From contig JAHHHS010000049.1 of NCBI GenBank assembly GCA_019359215.1, positions 1 to 51,516 on the forward strand: a DNA stretch of 51,516 nucleotides. Direction: 5' to 3'. The translations under genes and the position numbers were made by a program. The notes under the pieces are model-generated. The model was not told the DNA's origin. It ran no database searches and saw nothing but the letters and a program-made list of their open reading frames with translations. How positions within the stretch are numbered: position 1 is the stretch's first letter; each line of letters opens with the position of its first letter. This document shows positions 51,412 through 51,516 of the stretch, piece after piece. Source of the DNA: Nostoc indistinguendum CM1-VF10 (GTDB lineage Bacteria > Cyanobacteriota > Cyanobacteriia > Cyanobacteriales > Nostocaceae).

Positions 51412-51445
51412 AAGCCCCGCCCTTTAGTGTAGCGGAGGGCGGCTT
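51412..51445. repeat. Foldback hairpin typical of an IS200/IS605 right end
   Basis: aagcc-cc-gccct (51412-51423) pairs with agggc-ggctt (51436-51445). It overlaps the tnpA stop codon and is the kind of subterminal hairpin TnpA recognises. Confidence 0.6.
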
Positions 51446-51516
51446 TGATTCTTAATATATTCCTTCAATACTTCAATAGGTGCGCCTCCCACAGAGCAAG
51501 CAAAGTAAGAAGGACT
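51424..51516 (-). CDS. IS200/IS605 transposase TnpA, C-terminal part (runs off the window)
   Basis: On the minus strand the last 30 codons read SPSYFACSVGGAPIEVLKEY, IKNQSRPPLH then TAA. P-S-Y-F-x-x-x-x-G-G-A-P-[IL]-E-V-[LI]-K-x-Y-I matches the C terminus of the single-strand HUH transposases of IS200/IS605. The rest is outside the window. Confidence 0.8.
   Translation of the reverse strand, partial: SPSYFACSVGGAPIEVLKEYIKNQSRPPLH

Overview
The window is chromosomal DNA of a filamentous, heterocyst-type cyanobacterium of the Nostoc/Anabaena group. This rests on the very frequent HIP1 octamer (gcgatcgc), an FtsZ-linked heterocyst-frequency gene (patD), the developmental excision factors xisH and xisI, a GH100 invertase, a cyanophycinase, a Psb35-like photosystem II factor, and the many heptameric (STRR) and palindromic repeats typical of Nostocales. 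No rRNA, tRNA or CRISPR array was recognised.

Layout. 1-9 kb: the 3' end of an IS5-type transposase, then Nudix and folK (minus), a class A penicillin-binding protein (plus), psb35, a TerB-like protein, rsmB and a GH100 invertase. 8.7-9.6 kb is a gene graveyard with a frameshifted, truncated relative of the Anabaena sensory-rhodopsin transducer and a TrkH cation-transporter remnant. A PQQ-type sugar dehydrogenase lipoprotein follows. 11.4-15.4 kb: a tight same-strand cassette of P-loop ATPase, TPR protein, XisH and XisI. 15.6-18.2 kb: a membrane-anchored phosphate-binding-type protein and a Ser/Thr kinase with a duplicated glycine loop. 19-25.4 kb: the complete aa3-type oxidase locus, ctaC-ctaD-ctaE facing ctaA-ctaB. 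25.7-31 kb: a ferredoxin/metallo-beta-lactamase fusion, a type II thioesterase, exbB-exbD divergent from tonB around a Fur-like dyad, a cupin and a SRPBCC protein. 32-38.6 kb: cyanophycinase, a GT1 glycosyltransferase, a degenerate dihydroorotase-like protein and a double histidine phosphatase. 39-45 kb: a frameshifted secreted protein, a CNNM/CBS membrane protein, a histidine kinase and an internally duplicated SIMPL protein. 45-51.5 kb: the (p)ppGpp synthetase/hydrolase, patD, a large Calx-beta/RTX secreted protein, and the 3' end of an IS200/IS605 tnpA.

Functional groupings. The cox locus supplies oxidase subunits together with heme A synthesis. TonB-ExbB-ExbD forms one energising unit for outer-membrane uptake. 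The most system-like unknown is the ATPase-TPR-XisH-XisI cassette: I infer a split STAND-like switch coupled to a PD-(D/E)XK-fold protein and its partner, but nothing in the sequence proves this. A second theme is short repeats entering genes. A 95-bp element provides the last codons of a kinase and the stop codon of the SIMPL gene. Two palindromic families lie inside folK, TPR, glycosyltransferase and histidine-kinase reading frames, and pyrimidine-rich repeats sit inside rsmB and the dihydroorotase-like gene.
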